From NCBI GenBank assembly GCA_964556425.1, contig CAZKWC010000031.1, positions 1 through 33,072 of the forward strand: 33,072 nucleotides of DNA, written 5' to 3'. Both the position numbers and the translations under genes were made by a program. Below the pieces are notes generated by a model that saw nothing but the letters and a program-made list of their open reading frames with translations, was not told the origin of the DNA and did no database searches. This stretch comes from JALQUL01 sp964556425 (GTDB taxonomy: Bacteria; Pseudomonadota; Gammaproteobacteria; Burkholderiales; Burkholderiaceae_C). The first letter of the stretch is position 1; each line of letters starts with the position of its first letter. Below are positions 8,060 to 17,705 of this stretch, piece by piece.

Positions 8060-9451
8060 TTAATCACGAGTCACACGTATCAACTCTTCTCTGGAGGTAA
8101 TTCCAGCTTGAACTAAACGTTCGCCGTCTTCACGCATTAAAGTCATGCCTTGAGTGATGGCAATTTCTTTGATCTCGGCCTCACTACTATGGCTATGAAT
8201 GTGTTTGGTAATTTCTGGCGAATTAACCAATAACTCGTAAATTCCAGTGCGACCGTGATAACCCGTTTTACCGCATTCTGGGCAACCTGCACCATGACAG
8301 ATTTTGCATAATTTACGCACCAAACGTTGAGCTAATACACCTAACAAACTAGAGCTGAGCAAAAATGGCTCTACCCCCATGTCAGTTAATCGTGTAACCG
8401 CACTAGAGGCATCATTGGTGTGCAAGGTAGCCAAAACCAAATGCCCAGTTAAAGAGGCTTGTACTGCAATTTGAGCGGTTTCAAAATCACGAATTTCACC
8501 AATCATAATGATGTCAGGATCTTGACGCAAAATCGCTCTTAAGGCCTTCGCAAAGGTCAAATCTATTTTGGCATTGACTTGGGTTTGCCCCACACCCGCT
8601 AACTCATATTCGATTGGATCTTCAACGGTTAAGATATTATGCTGACTACTATCTAGGTGGTTTAATGCAGCATATAAGGTAGTGGTTTTACCTGAACCGG
8701 TTGGGCCTGTGACTAAAATAATTCCGTGTGGCTGAGCAATCAAATGTTTCAACTTACTAAGCGTTTGCCCCTCCATACCCACCGATTGCAAAGTAATTTT
8801 ATTTTCAGATTTATCAAGTAAACGTAGTACCGCTCGTTCACCATGTGCATTGGGTAAAGTAGATACCCGCACATCAACGGCACGGGTACCAATACGCAGA
8901 CTAATACGGCCATCTTGTGGGAGCCGTTTTTCAGAGATATCGAGTTCGGCCATAATTTTAAGGCGGGAAATTAAGGCTCCGTGCAAGGCTCGATTAGGCT
9001 GCACTACTTCACGTAAGGCACCATCTACCCTAAAGCGTACACTAGAATGGCGCTCGTAGGGCTCAATATGAATATCACTGGCACCGTCTCGGGCGGCTTG
9101 AGTTAACAAGGCATTGAGCATTCGAATAATAGGAGCATCATCGGAGGCTTCTAATAAGTCCTCTACCGCTGGCAATTCTTGCATCATGCGGGTTAAATCA
9201 ATATCGGATTGCACCTCGCTAACCACTGAGGCAGCGTTAGATTCACCACTAGCATAAGCCTCTGAAATACGCTGGATCAACTCCTCGCTATTGGCTAGCT
9301 GCATAGATGCTATTTGTGGATATTTACGCAGCACCTCACTAATAGCGCTAGGACTACTTTTTTCATGATGCCAAAAATAAAGTATATCTTCACGCTCTTC
9401 TAATAAAACCTGATGGGTTCTGGCAAATGCATAGGGCAATAAATATCGCAT
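8060..9451 (-). CDS. gspE: Type II secretion ATPase GspE
   Basis: Cytoplasmic hexameric ATPase that drives pseudopilus assembly, 463 residues. An N-terminal GspE domain (about 1-100) precedes the ATPase core. Walker A GPTGSGKT is at 249-256, the Asp box HNILTVEDPIEYE follows at 271-283, Walker B DIIMIGEIRD lies near 313-322, and the His box TGHLVLATLHTND is at 335-347. The zinc motif is compact: Cys382, Cys385, Cys390 and Cys393 (C-x2-C-x4-C-x2-C), whereas well-studied GspE proteins have about 30 residues between the two pairs. It follows gspD by 79 bases and is the last gene of the minus-strand gsp run. No strong ribosome site is visible before the ATG. Confidence 0.95.
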   Translation of the reverse strand: MRYLLPYAFARTHQVLLEEREDILYFWHHEKSSPSAISEVLRKYPQIASMQLANSEELIQRISEAYASGESNAASVVSEVQSDIDLTRMMQELPAVEDLLEASDDAPIIRMLNALLTQAARDGASDIHIEPYERHSSVRFRVDGALREVVQPNRALHGALISRLKIMAELDISEKRLPQDGRISLRIGTRAVDVRVSTLPNAHGERAVLRLLDKSENKITLQSVGMEGQTLSKLKHLIAQPHGIILVTGPTGSGKTTTLYAALNHLDSSQHNILTVEDPIEYELAGVGQTQVNAKIDLTFAKALRAILRQDPDIIMIGEIRDFETAQIAVQASLTGHLVLATLHTNDASSAVTRLTDMGVEPFLLSSSLLGVLAQRLVRKLCKICHGAGCPECGKTGYHGRTGIYELLVNSPEITKHIHSHSSEAEIKEIAITQGMTLMREDGERLVQAGITSREELIRVTRD

Positions 9452-9530
9452 AATAATTTTTAATATTAGAGAAAGATGCTTAACAAGGTCAAGTCATTTA
9501 CAAAAAAGCGTCCTGCAGTTCAAAACTAAT

Positions 9531-11696
9531 TTAGTCTTTACCCGCTTTAACAGGTCCCAACACTTCTGGCTCTTTCACTACTATGCTAGGTAAAACAGGC
9601 ACTGCTTGATTACCAAGAATAAAATTTTTGGCAGGTTGCGTTTCTTGCTGACTCGCGCGCATTAAATCGTAACGATCGAGTGAAAAATTCTGACTTGCTT
9701 GAGCATCACGCATCACGACTGGGCGTAAAAACACCATTAAATTGGTTTTTTTGCGCTGCCTGGCTTCACTTTTAAATAAGTTACCTAACACTGGAATATC
9801 ACCTAAACCAGGCACTTTATCTTGATTAGAGGAAAACTCCTCTTGAATCAGTCCTCCTAAAACAATAATAGAACCGTCATCGACTAAAACATTGGATTCA
9901 ATCGAACGCTTATTTGTGATAATGCCTGTGGAAGAAGCAGCAGAACCTGCCTGTACACTTGAGACCTCTTGGAAAATTTGTAATTTGATAGTGCCATTTT
10001 CTGATATTTGTGGCTTCACTTTTAAAGTGAGGCCCACATCTTTTCTCTCTATGGTCTGAAATGGATTGTTATTGCCAGAGCTTGAATTAGTGTACTGACC
10101 GGTCACAAACGGTACATTTTGACCAATCACAATTTTAGCTTCTTCGTTGTCAAGAGTGACTACATTAGGAGTGGACAACACATTACCATCACCTGTGGTT
10201 TCTAATAATCGGCCAAACAAACCCAATACATTATTACCATTTATTTTTGGCAAGATTCCTACGTTAAAACCTTTACCCGGAACCACTGTACTAGTGGTGG
10301 TACCAGCACCAAAGGTAGGAATACCTTGAGCCGTTAATTTTAAAATATTATTACCGTCAGCCCCAAAATTAGTTCCCAACAAACTCAATATGGAATCCCC
10401 TACTTTGCCTACACTGCCTTGCAATTGCAAACTCATCTCGGCTGCTTTATCGGAGTTTATTTCTGCAATAAGCGACTCCACATAGACCTGTGCACGCCTA
10501 CCATCTAGTTGATCAATAACGGCTCTTAACTGACGCATTTGTGCTTCGGGTGCGTAAATCACTAATGAATTAGTCGCAGGGTCTGCTTGAATTTGTCCTC
10601 CAGTAGAAGGATTTCCCGAAGGCGTCACAGGAGAATTAGCACCAGATGGCGCACCAGTTGAAATACTCTGGCTAGTTCCACCTGTTGAGTTATTACCCGT
10701 AATTGATTGAGCACCACCTGATGAAGCTAAGATAGCACGCAATGTAATGGCTAATTTAGTAGCATCTGCATTGCGTAAATACACTACATGCACATTGCCA
10801 CTGGCATTACCACTACTGGGTTGATCTAGCTTAGCAATAATGTCTTTGACTAATTTAATTCTGGCCTGATTAGCTCCACGCAAAATAATACTATTAGTTC
10901 TGGCATCGGAAATAATGGCTGTTTTATAACTTAAATCTGCACCGTTAGCCCCTGCAACAGCCGTTACATCAGTAAGCTTATTGACCAAAACTGCAATATC
11001 ATTGGCTACGGCATGTTTAATAGGAACGATTTCAATATTGGTGGCATTGGGCACATCATTGGCTGCAATAATGGTGGCCATTCTTTTTAAATTTTCAGCA
11101 TAGTCGGTAATAACTAGACTGGTTCCATTGGCTCCTATATTAATCACGTTATTAGGACTAATTAATGGTCTTAAAACAGGTAATACACTGTTAGGATTAC
11201 TATATTGCAAATTAAAAATTTGCGTCACAATTTGATTGCCGCTTGATTTTTGTTCAGGCAATATAACCGTTCCACCTTGCACCTTGGCCTCAGCTTCTGG
11301 CACAATTTTAGTAATGCCATCAGACTCTACAATCGCAAAATTTTGCATTCGCAAAGCAGAGACAAATTGTTGAAACGCCACTGAGGGCGGGACTGGTCGC
11401 TCGGTCGATAAGGTAATTTGTCCCCTGACTCTTGGATCAATAACCAGGTTTTTACCCGTCACCACACTCATCGTTCTAGCCACTGCTTCAATTTCTGCCT
11501 CGACAAAACTTAAAGTCACAGCTGAACCTTTTTTGAGAGTAGAGGGATCAATTGTCTTTTTGTTTTTTTTGTTATCTTTTTGAACGGCTGGTTCAGTGGA
11601 CGCTGTGGGATCGAGGGTAACTGGATTAGCCCACACATCCGCTTGATGTAAAACTAATAAAACAGCTAGCCCAATTGAAGATAAACGAATTTTCAT
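9531..11696 (-). CDS. gspD: Type II secretion secretin GspD
   Basis: Outer-membrane secretin, 721 residues from the ATG at 11696; a TTG three codons earlier is possible but less likely. The signal peptide is MKIRLSSIGLAVLLVLHQADVWA. N0 spans about 55-137, then N1, N2 and N3. N3 carries a long Ser/Gly/Asn-rich loop around 326-369, as in other secretins. The C-terminal secretin domain spans about 405-665 and ends in the conserved VPGLGDIPVLGNLF at 628-641. It follows gspN after 5 bases. The lack of a lipobox suggests a non-lipidated secretin; whether it uses a pilotin is not shown here. Confidence 0.96.
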   Translation of the reverse strand: MKIRLSSIGLAVLLVLHQADVWANPVTLDPTASTEPAVQKDNKKNKKTIDPSTLKKGSAVTLSFVEAEIEAVARTMSVVTGKNLVIDPRVRGQITLSTERPVPPSVAFQQFVSALRMQNFAIVESDGITKIVPEAEAKVQGGTVILPEQKSSGNQIVTQIFNLQYSNPNSVLPVLRPLISPNNVINIGANGTSLVITDYAENLKRMATIIAANDVPNATNIEIVPIKHAVANDIAVLVNKLTDVTAVAGANGADLSYKTAIISDARTNSIILRGANQARIKLVKDIIAKLDQPSSGNASGNVHVVYLRNADATKLAITLRAILASSGGAQSITGNNSTGGTSQSISTGAPSGANSPVTPSGNPSTGGQIQADPATNSLVIYAPEAQMRQLRAVIDQLDGRRAQVYVESLIAEINSDKAAEMSLQLQGSVGKVGDSILSLLGTNFGADGNNILKLTAQGIPTFGAGTTTSTVVPGKGFNVGILPKINGNNVLGLFGRLLETTGDGNVLSTPNVVTLDNEEAKIVIGQNVPFVTGQYTNSSSGNNNPFQTIERKDVGLTLKVKPQISENGTIKLQIFQEVSSVQAGSAASSTGIITNKRSIESNVLVDDGSIIVLGGLIQEEFSSNQDKVPGLGDIPVLGNLFKSEARQRKKTNLMVFLRPVVMRDAQASQNFSLDRYDLMRASQQETQPAKNFILGNQAVPVLPSIVVKEPEVLGPVKAGKD

Positions 11697-11701
11697 GAGA
11701 T

Positions 11702-12526
11702 TCAACCCAAGGTAATAATAGAACGAGAGCCTGAGCGACGACCAATAATGTTAAGAAGATTGCCAAGTGCCTGCTCGCGCTCAGGTGTTGCACTTGCTTC
11801 TCCGCTAAAACGTAAACGATTACCTGACCACTGGCCAGAACCGCTTAAAATTAAGCTACCCTCTGTCGTACTTAAATGAAGACTCGGTATTGAGCCGCCT
11901 TTTATAACGACAGCATAACTGCCTAATGGCTTTATAGTTGACAATTTAGATGAAGCCTGATTAATAAAAATATTGAATTGACCTTGCATTAAAACCTGTT
12001 GACCTAGCCATTGAAGTTCTAGTGCTTGCTGATTTAATGTAATTTCTGCTTGCAGACCTAAGGTATTCCACGGCGCACCTAAGGCTGACAAAATGGCGGC
12101 CGGAAGTCTTATTTGACCATCTTGTATTTTAATACTGCCTTTTTTCCAACCGAAATTAAAATCTACAGTAAGAGCTCCATCCATGCAACATTCTGCAAAT
12201 AGAGTGGTTTGAACATGGGTTAAACTCGGCATGATTTGCCAATGAATATGTCCGGGTAACTGAGCGCTATCTCGACTGTTAGGGCCACCTGTTAACACTA
12301 ACTCGGCAGTACCATTCCAAACAGTACCACTCGCATTGACTAAACGTACATGCTGTTGGGTATTTTGTTCTATGACGTAACTTAGCCAACTGGCAGGGGC
12401 GAATAGCATTAGGGCCATAACAACACCTAAAAAACCACCTATAAACGACCAGACCCCAAGCCGAGTGCTTGAATGTTGTATTTTGTGACCGGCCAAAGAA
12501 ATAAGAGCTGAGTGTTGTGTTTTCAT
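11702..12526 (-). CDS. gspN: Type II secretion protein GspN
   Basis: Accessory T2SS protein of 274 residues, anchored by one N-terminal membrane helix (about 25-50) with the rest in the periplasm. The family's ASGTVWNG segment (about 65-72) and the late ATPEREQALGNLLNIIGRRSG segment are recognisable. GspN is optional in T2SS and common in Burkholderiales; its exact role is not settled, though a contact with GspC/GspD is proposed. It lies 13 bases after gspM and 5 bases before the gspD ATG. Confidence 0.88.
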   Translation of the reverse strand: MKTQHSALISLAGHKIQHSSTRLGVWSFIGGFLGVVMALMLFAPASWLSYVIEQNTQQHVRLVNASGTVWNGTAELVLTGGPNSRDSAQLPGHIHWQIMPSLTHVQTTLFAECCMDGALTVDFNFGWKKGSIKIQDGQIRLPAAILSALGAPWNTLGLQAEITLNQQALELQWLGQQVLMQGQFNIFINQASSKLSTIKPLGSYAVVIKGGSIPSLHLSTTEGSLILSGSGQWSGNRLRFSGEASATPEREQALGNLLNIIGRRSGSRSIITLG

Positions 12527-12539
12527 TGTTAAGCCAACT

Positions 12540-13091
12540 TTATTTTGAAGGCCTATTAGGAATTAAAAATACCACTGTTCCTTGCCATTGAGTCTCACTT
12601 GCTTTTATTTGAAGTTCTTGCGGTTTGCTGTGCAACTCTGTTCTAATTGCCTCTAACCATTGCAATAACTTTTGTCCTGATACTGGATCTAGTGTGACGG
12701 TAAGTTTACCAGCAGCACTAGTTATATTAGTTTGACCAGGTAGGGAGTTTTCAGAAAGCAATCGCAAAGACTGCTCAAAATTGCGAGGCAAATCTTTTGA
12801 TTCAGCTCGAATAGTCTTGGCCTCTAAAGCCATTTTTTGCATGGCCTGTATTTCTTGATCTAAAAGTAATTGTTGTGAAGGTGCATTTTTTAAAGTATTG
12901 AGCGCTGGAGCTAATAGTACCCACCAAATAAAAGCTCCCAATACCAAATAAAACGCAATCAATACCATTAATCTTTCACGTGCGGAAAGCGATACAAAAC
13001 TAGCACTGATTAGATTCAGTTTATTTTTTAATTTCCATCTCAAACCAGATGTTGATGGATTATTTGCTGTTGCGAATGGCGGAGTAGTCAT
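12540..13091 (-). CDS. gspM: Type II secretion inner-membrane protein GspM
   Basis: 183 residues with a proline/serine-rich cytoplasmic tail, a single membrane helix around 41-61 (LMVLIAFYLVLGAFIWWVLLA), and a periplasmic part with the expected coiled and ferredoxin-like halves. GspM partners GspL in the inner-membrane platform. Its ATG overlaps the gspL stop as ATGA, a sign of translational coupling. The sequence family is weakly conserved, so the call rests on topology, size and position between gspL and gspN. Confidence 0.88.
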   Translation of the reverse strand: MTTPPFATANNPSTSGLRWKLKNKLNLISASFVSLSARERLMVLIAFYLVLGAFIWWVLLAPALNTLKNAPSQQLLLDQEIQAMQKMALEAKTIRAESKDLPRNFEQSLRLLSENSLPGQTNITSAAGKLTVTLDPVSGQKLLQWLEAIRTELHSKPQELQIKASETQWQGTVVFLIPNRPSK

Positions 13092-14350
13092 GGTTGTTTC
13101 TCTGAATTAACATCAGTCTTTATTAATGGACTCGGCTTATTATTTGCATTGGTTGACCGATCATTTATTTTTTTATCACTGACCTTAAGCACAAATTGAT
13201 TCGCTTGAGGCAACAACTCATAACCATATTGCTTAGCTTGCGCTTGCATAGTTTGAATCACAAAATCCTCATTGGGTAGGCCACTAATTAATAACTGCTT
13301 ATCAAGATATTGGTAGGCAGTAAGCTGTATTTGCTCCGGTAAGATGAGCCCCATAATTGACAAGAGGGATTCAAAATCAGAGTTAGCCAATTGGGTGCTT
13401 TCTTGTCTTAATATATCAAGTTCCCTGTTCATTTGTAAACTCGGGTTAAGCACCACATTGACTTGTGGAAAGGTCTGTTGCAATATTTTTGTAGTTTCTT
13501 GTTTTTTAGCTTCTAACTGTTTATTCTCTTGCCAAGCTACAAAATTAAGTCCAATGAATTGACTCAATATTAATATGAATAAACCCCAACGAGCTAAGCG
13601 CCAATGATTATCTAATCGAAATGAGTCTAGGGCTTTTTTAATTTTTCTAATAACTGGACTACTGCCCCCTACCTTGATATCAAACTGAGCTAAATCCCAT
13701 TCTGTATGCGTACAGTTTAAAATGGACTGTCCCAGAGATCGAATAGTAGGTTGTTTGTTTAATAAGGTCTCGACCGATGTCACCAAATGCGCTGGTGAAT
13801 AAATCACATCTTCTGCAGATAAATCGGAACATAAATGATTGGCATAACGAAGTGGACTTAATAAAACACCATTTTTGTCCGCTCGTATAAACCAAGGATT
13901 ATCTTCATTACCTTGCACTTCCAAGTGCAATTCTGGGCTAGGAAATACTTGAGGAATAATACGGGTGATCTTATGTCCTGCCAAATCAAATGCTTCTAAT
14001 ATAGTGTTCATCCAAGCTTTTTCATAAGCCGCTACCCAAGTAGCATTTTTTTCTTGAGCATGAGGAGCAATCGCAAGCGCTAGGCTACTTGGTTCATCTA
14101 ACAAAACATCTTCTAATACCGCTTCTAGAGCTACTTTTAATTTAGCTGCAGGGGCTTTAGGCAAATGAATGGAATGAAAGGACAAACGCTGTACAGGAAC
14201 AATTAACACTGTCTGGGCTAACTTATCAAGTAACACCAACGGTGCATGACCTTGACGCATGATAGATCTACCATCTGGACTTTGTACAAAAGCTAACTCC
14301 ATTTCTGGATGAAACTCTTGCACTGGCAATAATATGTATTGTGTACTCAT
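13088..14350 (-). CDS. gspL: Type II secretion platform protein GspL
   Basis: 420 residues from the ATG at 14350 (a TTG four codons earlier is an alternative; neither has a good ribosome site). The cytoplasmic actin-like half recruits GspE. One membrane helix (about 254-273, GLFILILSQFIGLNFVAWQ) is followed by a periplasmic ferredoxin-like domain. A lysine/asparagine/serine-rich tail of about 30 residues closes the protein. It follows gspK by about 22 bases and overlaps gspM by four bases. Position and topology fix the call; the sequence alone is variable in this family. Confidence 0.9.
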   Translation of the reverse strand: MSTQYILLPVQEFHPEMELAFVQSPDGRSIMRQGHAPLVLLDKLAQTVLIVPVQRLSFHSIHLPKAPAAKLKVALEAVLEDVLLDEPSSLALAIAPHAQEKNATWVAAYEKAWMNTILEAFDLAGHKITRIIPQVFPSPELHLEVQGNEDNPWFIRADKNGVLLSPLRYANHLCSDLSAEDVIYSPAHLVTSVETLLNKQPTIRSLGQSILNCTHTEWDLAQFDIKVGGSSPVIRKIKKALDSFRLDNHWRLARWGLFILILSQFIGLNFVAWQENKQLEAKKQETTKILQQTFPQVNVVLNPSLQMNRELDILRQESTQLANSDFESLLSIMGLILPEQIQLTAYQYLDKQLLISGLPNEDFVIQTMQAQAKQYGYELLPQANQFVLKVSDKKINDRSTNANNKPSPLIKTDVNSEKQP

Positions 14351-14372
14351 AAGGGTAGGCAATTCGATTCAA

Positions 14373-15365
14373 TCATTTAAGGGGGGCAGCTAAATCGGCT
14401 GACAAAACACCACGATCACGCCAAATAGTTTGAGCATTTCGACCTTGACGTTTTATTAAAGACACTTCTTCTATGGTGGTTTCTTCAATTCGCATTCTAC
14501 CAATTACCAAAAAATAACTACTGCCTACAGAATGCACATCGCCATTGAGTATATTATTGCCCAATTTAAGCACCTCAGTGGCTTGCTTTAAATCTTGAAA
14601 GGGTTGATTTTCACGAATTTTCACTGCTTGCCTAGCACTTGAAATATCAAGGCTTGGAATGGCTGCAGAAAGTACCTCAGCTGAAGCCGTGTTAAGGTTA
14701 ACAGGAGTTTGATTGGGTAATAAAGTAATAAAAGGCTCTAATTTATTAAGTGTTTGAGAGCTTAGTCCTAACCAACTCAGCTGCCTTACCCTTTGAGGTC
14801 TTAAATTTATTTCATTAAAATCGTCTGCATCAGGTTTAGCGCTTGCACTTTTTAATAAGTTTTCGCATAAAACATCTAACTCTGATGGATTAATTTTTAA
14901 CTCTATAAATAATCGTCTAAAAATAGCCTTGTCAGACTCAGAAATTTTAGCATTTCGCACCAAATTCGTAATATTTAAGCGACTTTGTGCATCAAGTACG
15001 TGACCCGATAAAAACGCATCTAATGCATCTTCTAATGAGACTGCCGTATTATTTTTATCAGCGGCTAAAAAAGTAGAGAGCCTTGACTCTTCTAAAACCA
15101 AGGCCCAAGGCTCGCCCAAATGATCAACTAAGCCTGTTCTCGCATCTTCTCGCAAAATCAGTTTTGACCAATCCAAAGCCCCTGTTAACATCCAAGCAAC
15201 TTGCAAGCGTTGACGCTCGGCTTTTTCAACTTCTATGGCTCGCCATTGATACCATAAGGCTGCACTCGAAAAAGTAGCCACAATTGCGACCGTCAGCATA
15301 GCAATTAACAATGCGGCACCACCTTGATGTGATGTTAAAGATGGACTCTTAAGGGCTTTTTTCAT
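14373..15365 (-). CDS. gspK: Minor pseudopilin GspK
   Basis: 330 residues, the largest minor pseudopilin, at the tip of the pseudopilus with GspI and GspJ. The prepilin peptidase site is near residue 15, in SHQGGAALLIAMLTVAIVA. As usual for GspK, the Glu5 of other pilins is missing from the mature N-terminus. A large insert domain follows, and PVNLNTASAEVLSAAIP is the helix-hairpin-helix-like segment typical of GspK. The ATG overlaps the gspJ stop by four bases. Confidence 0.93.
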   Translation of the reverse strand: MKKALKSPSLTSHQGGAALLIAMLTVAIVATFSSAALWYQWRAIEVEKAERQRLQVAWMLTGALDWSKLILREDARTGLVDHLGEPWALVLEESRLSTFLAADKNNTAVSLEDALDAFLSGHVLDAQSRLNITNLVRNAKISESDKAIFRRLFIELKINPSELDVLCENLLKSASAKPDADDFNEINLRPQRVRQLSWLGLSSQTLNKLEPFITLLPNQTPVNLNTASAEVLSAAIPSLDISSARQAVKIRENQPFQDLKQATEVLKLGNNILNGDVHSVGSSYFLVIGRMRIEETTIEEVSLIKRQGRNAQTIWRDRGVLSADLAAPLK

Positions 15366-16090
15366 TGCCGGGTACCCCCTGCAATTGGCTTAATCCAGTC
15401 TTTGGTAATCGCACCAGATAAAGCCTGCTGAGGACTGATATTGATTTGTAACCGAATCGCATCGGGAAGCACTATTGACTCTAATAAATCACTATCATCT
15501 AAATCTTCGGCATCCGAGCTAGAAAGTGCATTACTCCAAGTGTTACCTCTAAAATACAATAAATTCCAAGAGTCAATTGCAATAATTTTGGTCGCATCTT
15601 GTAAGTTGGCATTAGAAACCGAGTCTGACCAAATTTTAGCTAATTTATATTGATCCTTTAACTCACCTTGAGTATTAACTGCTTTTGATTGCCATCGCAG
15701 CCAATAATCTTTACCCTCTAAATTGGCTTTTGTCCAAGCCACTACCAGCACGTTCATTTGATCATTTTGATTCCCCTCTAATCGAGTAAGTCTAAGCAGC
15801 TTACCATCAAACTCAATGGTGTTGATATAGGGTGTTTGTATGATGGCATCAAGGTCAGAACTCCACTGTGCCAAAGCTGCGGTGACTGCCAAAACTTGGT
15901 TTTGATGTTCTTGATTGACTATTTTTGCAGTACTCATTGCATCAAGGCCGCGCCAGCTAATAAGCGCTAAGGTAGCTAATAAAGCCATAGCCACCAACAT
16001 TTCAATAAGTGTAAAACCAGCTTGAGGCTTTCTTACTTTAACCATCTGAGTGATTAAATTGTCAGACAATGAGTGCGTATGAGGCCTCAT
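15362..16090 (-). CDS. gspJ: Minor pseudopilin GspJ
   Basis: 242 residues with the type IV pilin-like N-terminus QAGFTLIEMLVAMALLATLALISW, cleaved after Gly25. Glu5 of the mature protein is present. GspJ forms the tip complex with GspI and GspK. The ATG at 16090 follows the gspI TAA by a single base. A second ATG at 16045 would give a more usual 10-residue leader, so the true start is open. A four-base overlap joins it to gspK. Confidence 0.92.
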   Translation of the reverse strand: MRPHTHSLSDNLITQMVKVRKPQAGFTLIEMLVAMALLATLALISWRGLDAMSTAKIVNQEHQNQVLAVTAALAQWSSDLDAIIQTPYINTIEFDGKLLRLTRLEGNQNDQMNVLVVAWTKANLEGKDYWLRWQSKAVNTQGELKDQYKLAKIWSDSVSNANLQDATKIIAIDSWNLLYFRGNTWSNALSSSDAEDLDDSDLLESIVLPDAIRLQINISPQQALSGAITKDWIKPIAGGTRQ

Positions 16091-16091
16091 T

Positions 16092-16481
16092 TTATAATTT
16101 ACCTACAACGGTTGACAAAGATAAAATAGGACCTACCTTGTCAGATATCTGAACATCCATTCGCCTAAAATTTGGATTAGGTGTGGTTTGAATAGTCACT
16201 TTACCCAAGAACTCTACTTGGCCCTGAGGGCAGGTAAAGTCAGATTCACCAATATTTGGCATTTGTTTCTCAAGACGTACTTTAATCATTTCATTTTCTG
16301 CACATAGTTGAGCCAACAAAATATTTCCTAATCTCTCACTGTTATTGCTTAAGCTCATAGTTGCTTTTGCTCCAGCCATAAGAGCAATCGCAGTAATACT
16401 TAAGGCCACTAAAATTTCAATTAAAGTAAAGCCTTTTTGATTTTCAGAGAATAATAGGATTGGTTTCAAACGCTGTTTCAT
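16092..16481 (-). CDS. gspI: Minor pseudopilin GspI
   Basis: 129 residues, normal for GspI. The leader is cut after Gly17 (NQKG before FTLIEILVALSITAIALMAG). The mature protein has the family's AQLCAENEMIKVRLEKQMPNIG stretch and a cysteine pair (Cys at LAQLCAE and DFTCPQG). It starts the tip complex with GspJ and GspK. It overlaps gspH by four bases and is followed by gspJ after one base. Confidence 0.92.
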   Translation of the reverse strand: MKQRLKPILLFSENQKGFTLIEILVALSITAIALMAGAKATMSLSNNSERLGNILLAQLCAENEMIKVRLEKQMPNIGESDFTCPQGQVEFLGKVTIQTTPNPNFRRMDVQISDKVGPILSLSTVVGKL

Positions 16482-17008
16482 GGCTGAATTGAACTCACTT
16501 TGAAGGGATGTAAGCCATCGGTTGCGACTTCTATTTTTTGATCTTGTAACTGTAAAATAATTTTCTGTTTAGCAATAATTGGCTCTGGACCTAATACCAA
16601 TACTTTTTGCTCTACTACTGAAATACCTTCATCAGTCCAATAACTTAAATTGTTAAGTTCGCTTTTTGAATTCTTGAGTAAGCCCTCAAACTTAAAACCT
16701 TGTTCGGTGGAGCGCCACTTCACCAGCAAACCGCTCGCTCTTGATTGAGCCCGAGCACTATCTAATAGTGATGCAAGCCGTTGCGCCTCTCGCTCTAATT
16801 TGACACTGTCTTGGTTAGGCAACGAAATGGCAACTCCTACACTCGCTATGGCGATAATAGCCACAACCACCATTAACTCTAATAAGGTAAAGCCATTTTG
16901 TCCCTTCTTAGGTTGAAAGGTTCTATATGTAGGTTTTAGCTTTTGATATTTGAGCCTTTGTAATTGAGCCAAATAAAAAGCAATACTAAATTTTTGGATG
17001 TTGATCAA
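16478..17008 (-). CDS. gspH: Minor pseudopilin GspH with uncertain start
   Basis: Pseudopilin of up to 176 residues with the cleavage region QNGFTLLELMVVVAIIAIASVGVAI. From the TTG at 17008 the leader is 39 residues, long for this class. There is no ATG before the cleavage site. GGTGG lies 6-7 bases before that TTG, which supports it. A second TTG at 16972 would give a 27-residue leader. GspH joins the major pseudopilin GspG to the tip complex. It comes 39 bases after gspG and overlaps gspI by four bases. Confidence 0.88.
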   Translation of the reverse strand: MINIQKFSIAFYLAQLQRLKYQKLKPTYRTFQPKKGQNGFTLLELMVVVAIIAIASVGVAISLPNQDSVKLEREAQRLASLLDSARAQSRASGLLVKWRSTEQGFKFEGLLKNSKSELNNLSYWTDEGISVVEQKVLVLGPEPIIAKQKIILQLQDQKIEVATDGLHPFKVSSIQP

Positions 17009-17047
17009 TTTACACCACCCAAGCCTAAGTAATAATAGGGCATCAAT

Positions 17048-17473
17048 TTATTGCCAAGAGCCAATATCAGCATCAAGACCTTCGCCGCCCGTTTTGCCAT
17101 CTGCACCAAAAGACATCACGTCTATCTCTGCGTTGACACCAGGATTAAGATATTGATAAGCATTACCCCAAGGATCTTTAGGTAATTTATCGATATAGTT
17201 TCTCCAGTTAGGAGCATTAGGACCAGTAGTAGGTCTTTGTACCAATGCGTTCAAACCTTGTTCTTGGTTGGGATAACGCTGATTGTCTAGTTTATATAGT
17301 TTTAGCTGCGTCATGAGGTTATTTACATCAGTACGAGCGGCTGTTACTTTAGCGTCATCAGCACGATTAAGTACATTTGGCACAATTAAGGCAGCCAACA
17401 CGCCAATAATAACTAGTACCACCATTAGCTCAATTAATGTAAAACCACGCGAATAATGAGTTGTTTTTTTCAT
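17048..17473 (-). CDS. gspG: Major pseudopilin GspG
   Basis: 141 residues, the most abundant pseudopilus subunit. Cleavage is after Gly10 (HYSRG before FTLIELMVVLVIIGVLAALIVPNV). The KDPWGNAYQYLNPG segment and the C-terminal calcium site SFGADGKTGGEGLDADIGSW are well conserved. First gene of the minus-strand gsp run, divergent from gspC with 232 bases between them. Confidence 0.96.
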   Translation of the reverse strand: MKKTTHYSRGFTLIELMVVLVIIGVLAALIVPNVLNRADDAKVTAARTDVNNLMTQLKLYKLDNQRYPNQEQGLNALVQRPTTGPNAPNWRNYIDKLPKDPWGNAYQYLNPGVNAEIDVMSFGADGKTGGEGLDADIGSWQ

Positions 17474-17482
17474 AATGATTTA

Positions 17483-17511
17483 AAAATAGAAAATATTATG
17501 GACTTTAACAA
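17483..17511 (-). promoter_or_regulatory. Candidate sigma-70-like promoter for the gsp operon
   Basis: Minus-strand TTGTTA (17506-17511) and TATTTT (17483-17488) are separated by 17 bases, placing a start about 17476 close to the gspG ATG at 17473, so the leader would be very short. The gspG-gspC intergenic region is 232 bases and must also hold a promoter for gspC, for which I see no convincing pair. This is the best-looking pair by eye only. Confidence 0.25.
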
Positions 17512-17705
17512 AAATGCTTCACAATTATGAATTTTTGAGATAGTTTATTGTTGAGCACTGGTAAAGTTAGCCTTCAGTTCTGATGTTACGACTCTAGCGC
17601 TCCCCATTTCTAACATTTTACCCATTCAATCTTAAATAATAAGATTTTTCTTGTTTTCTATAACGGTAAAATAACTACAGATCCTCTTTTGGGAAAAAAA
17701 ATTTT

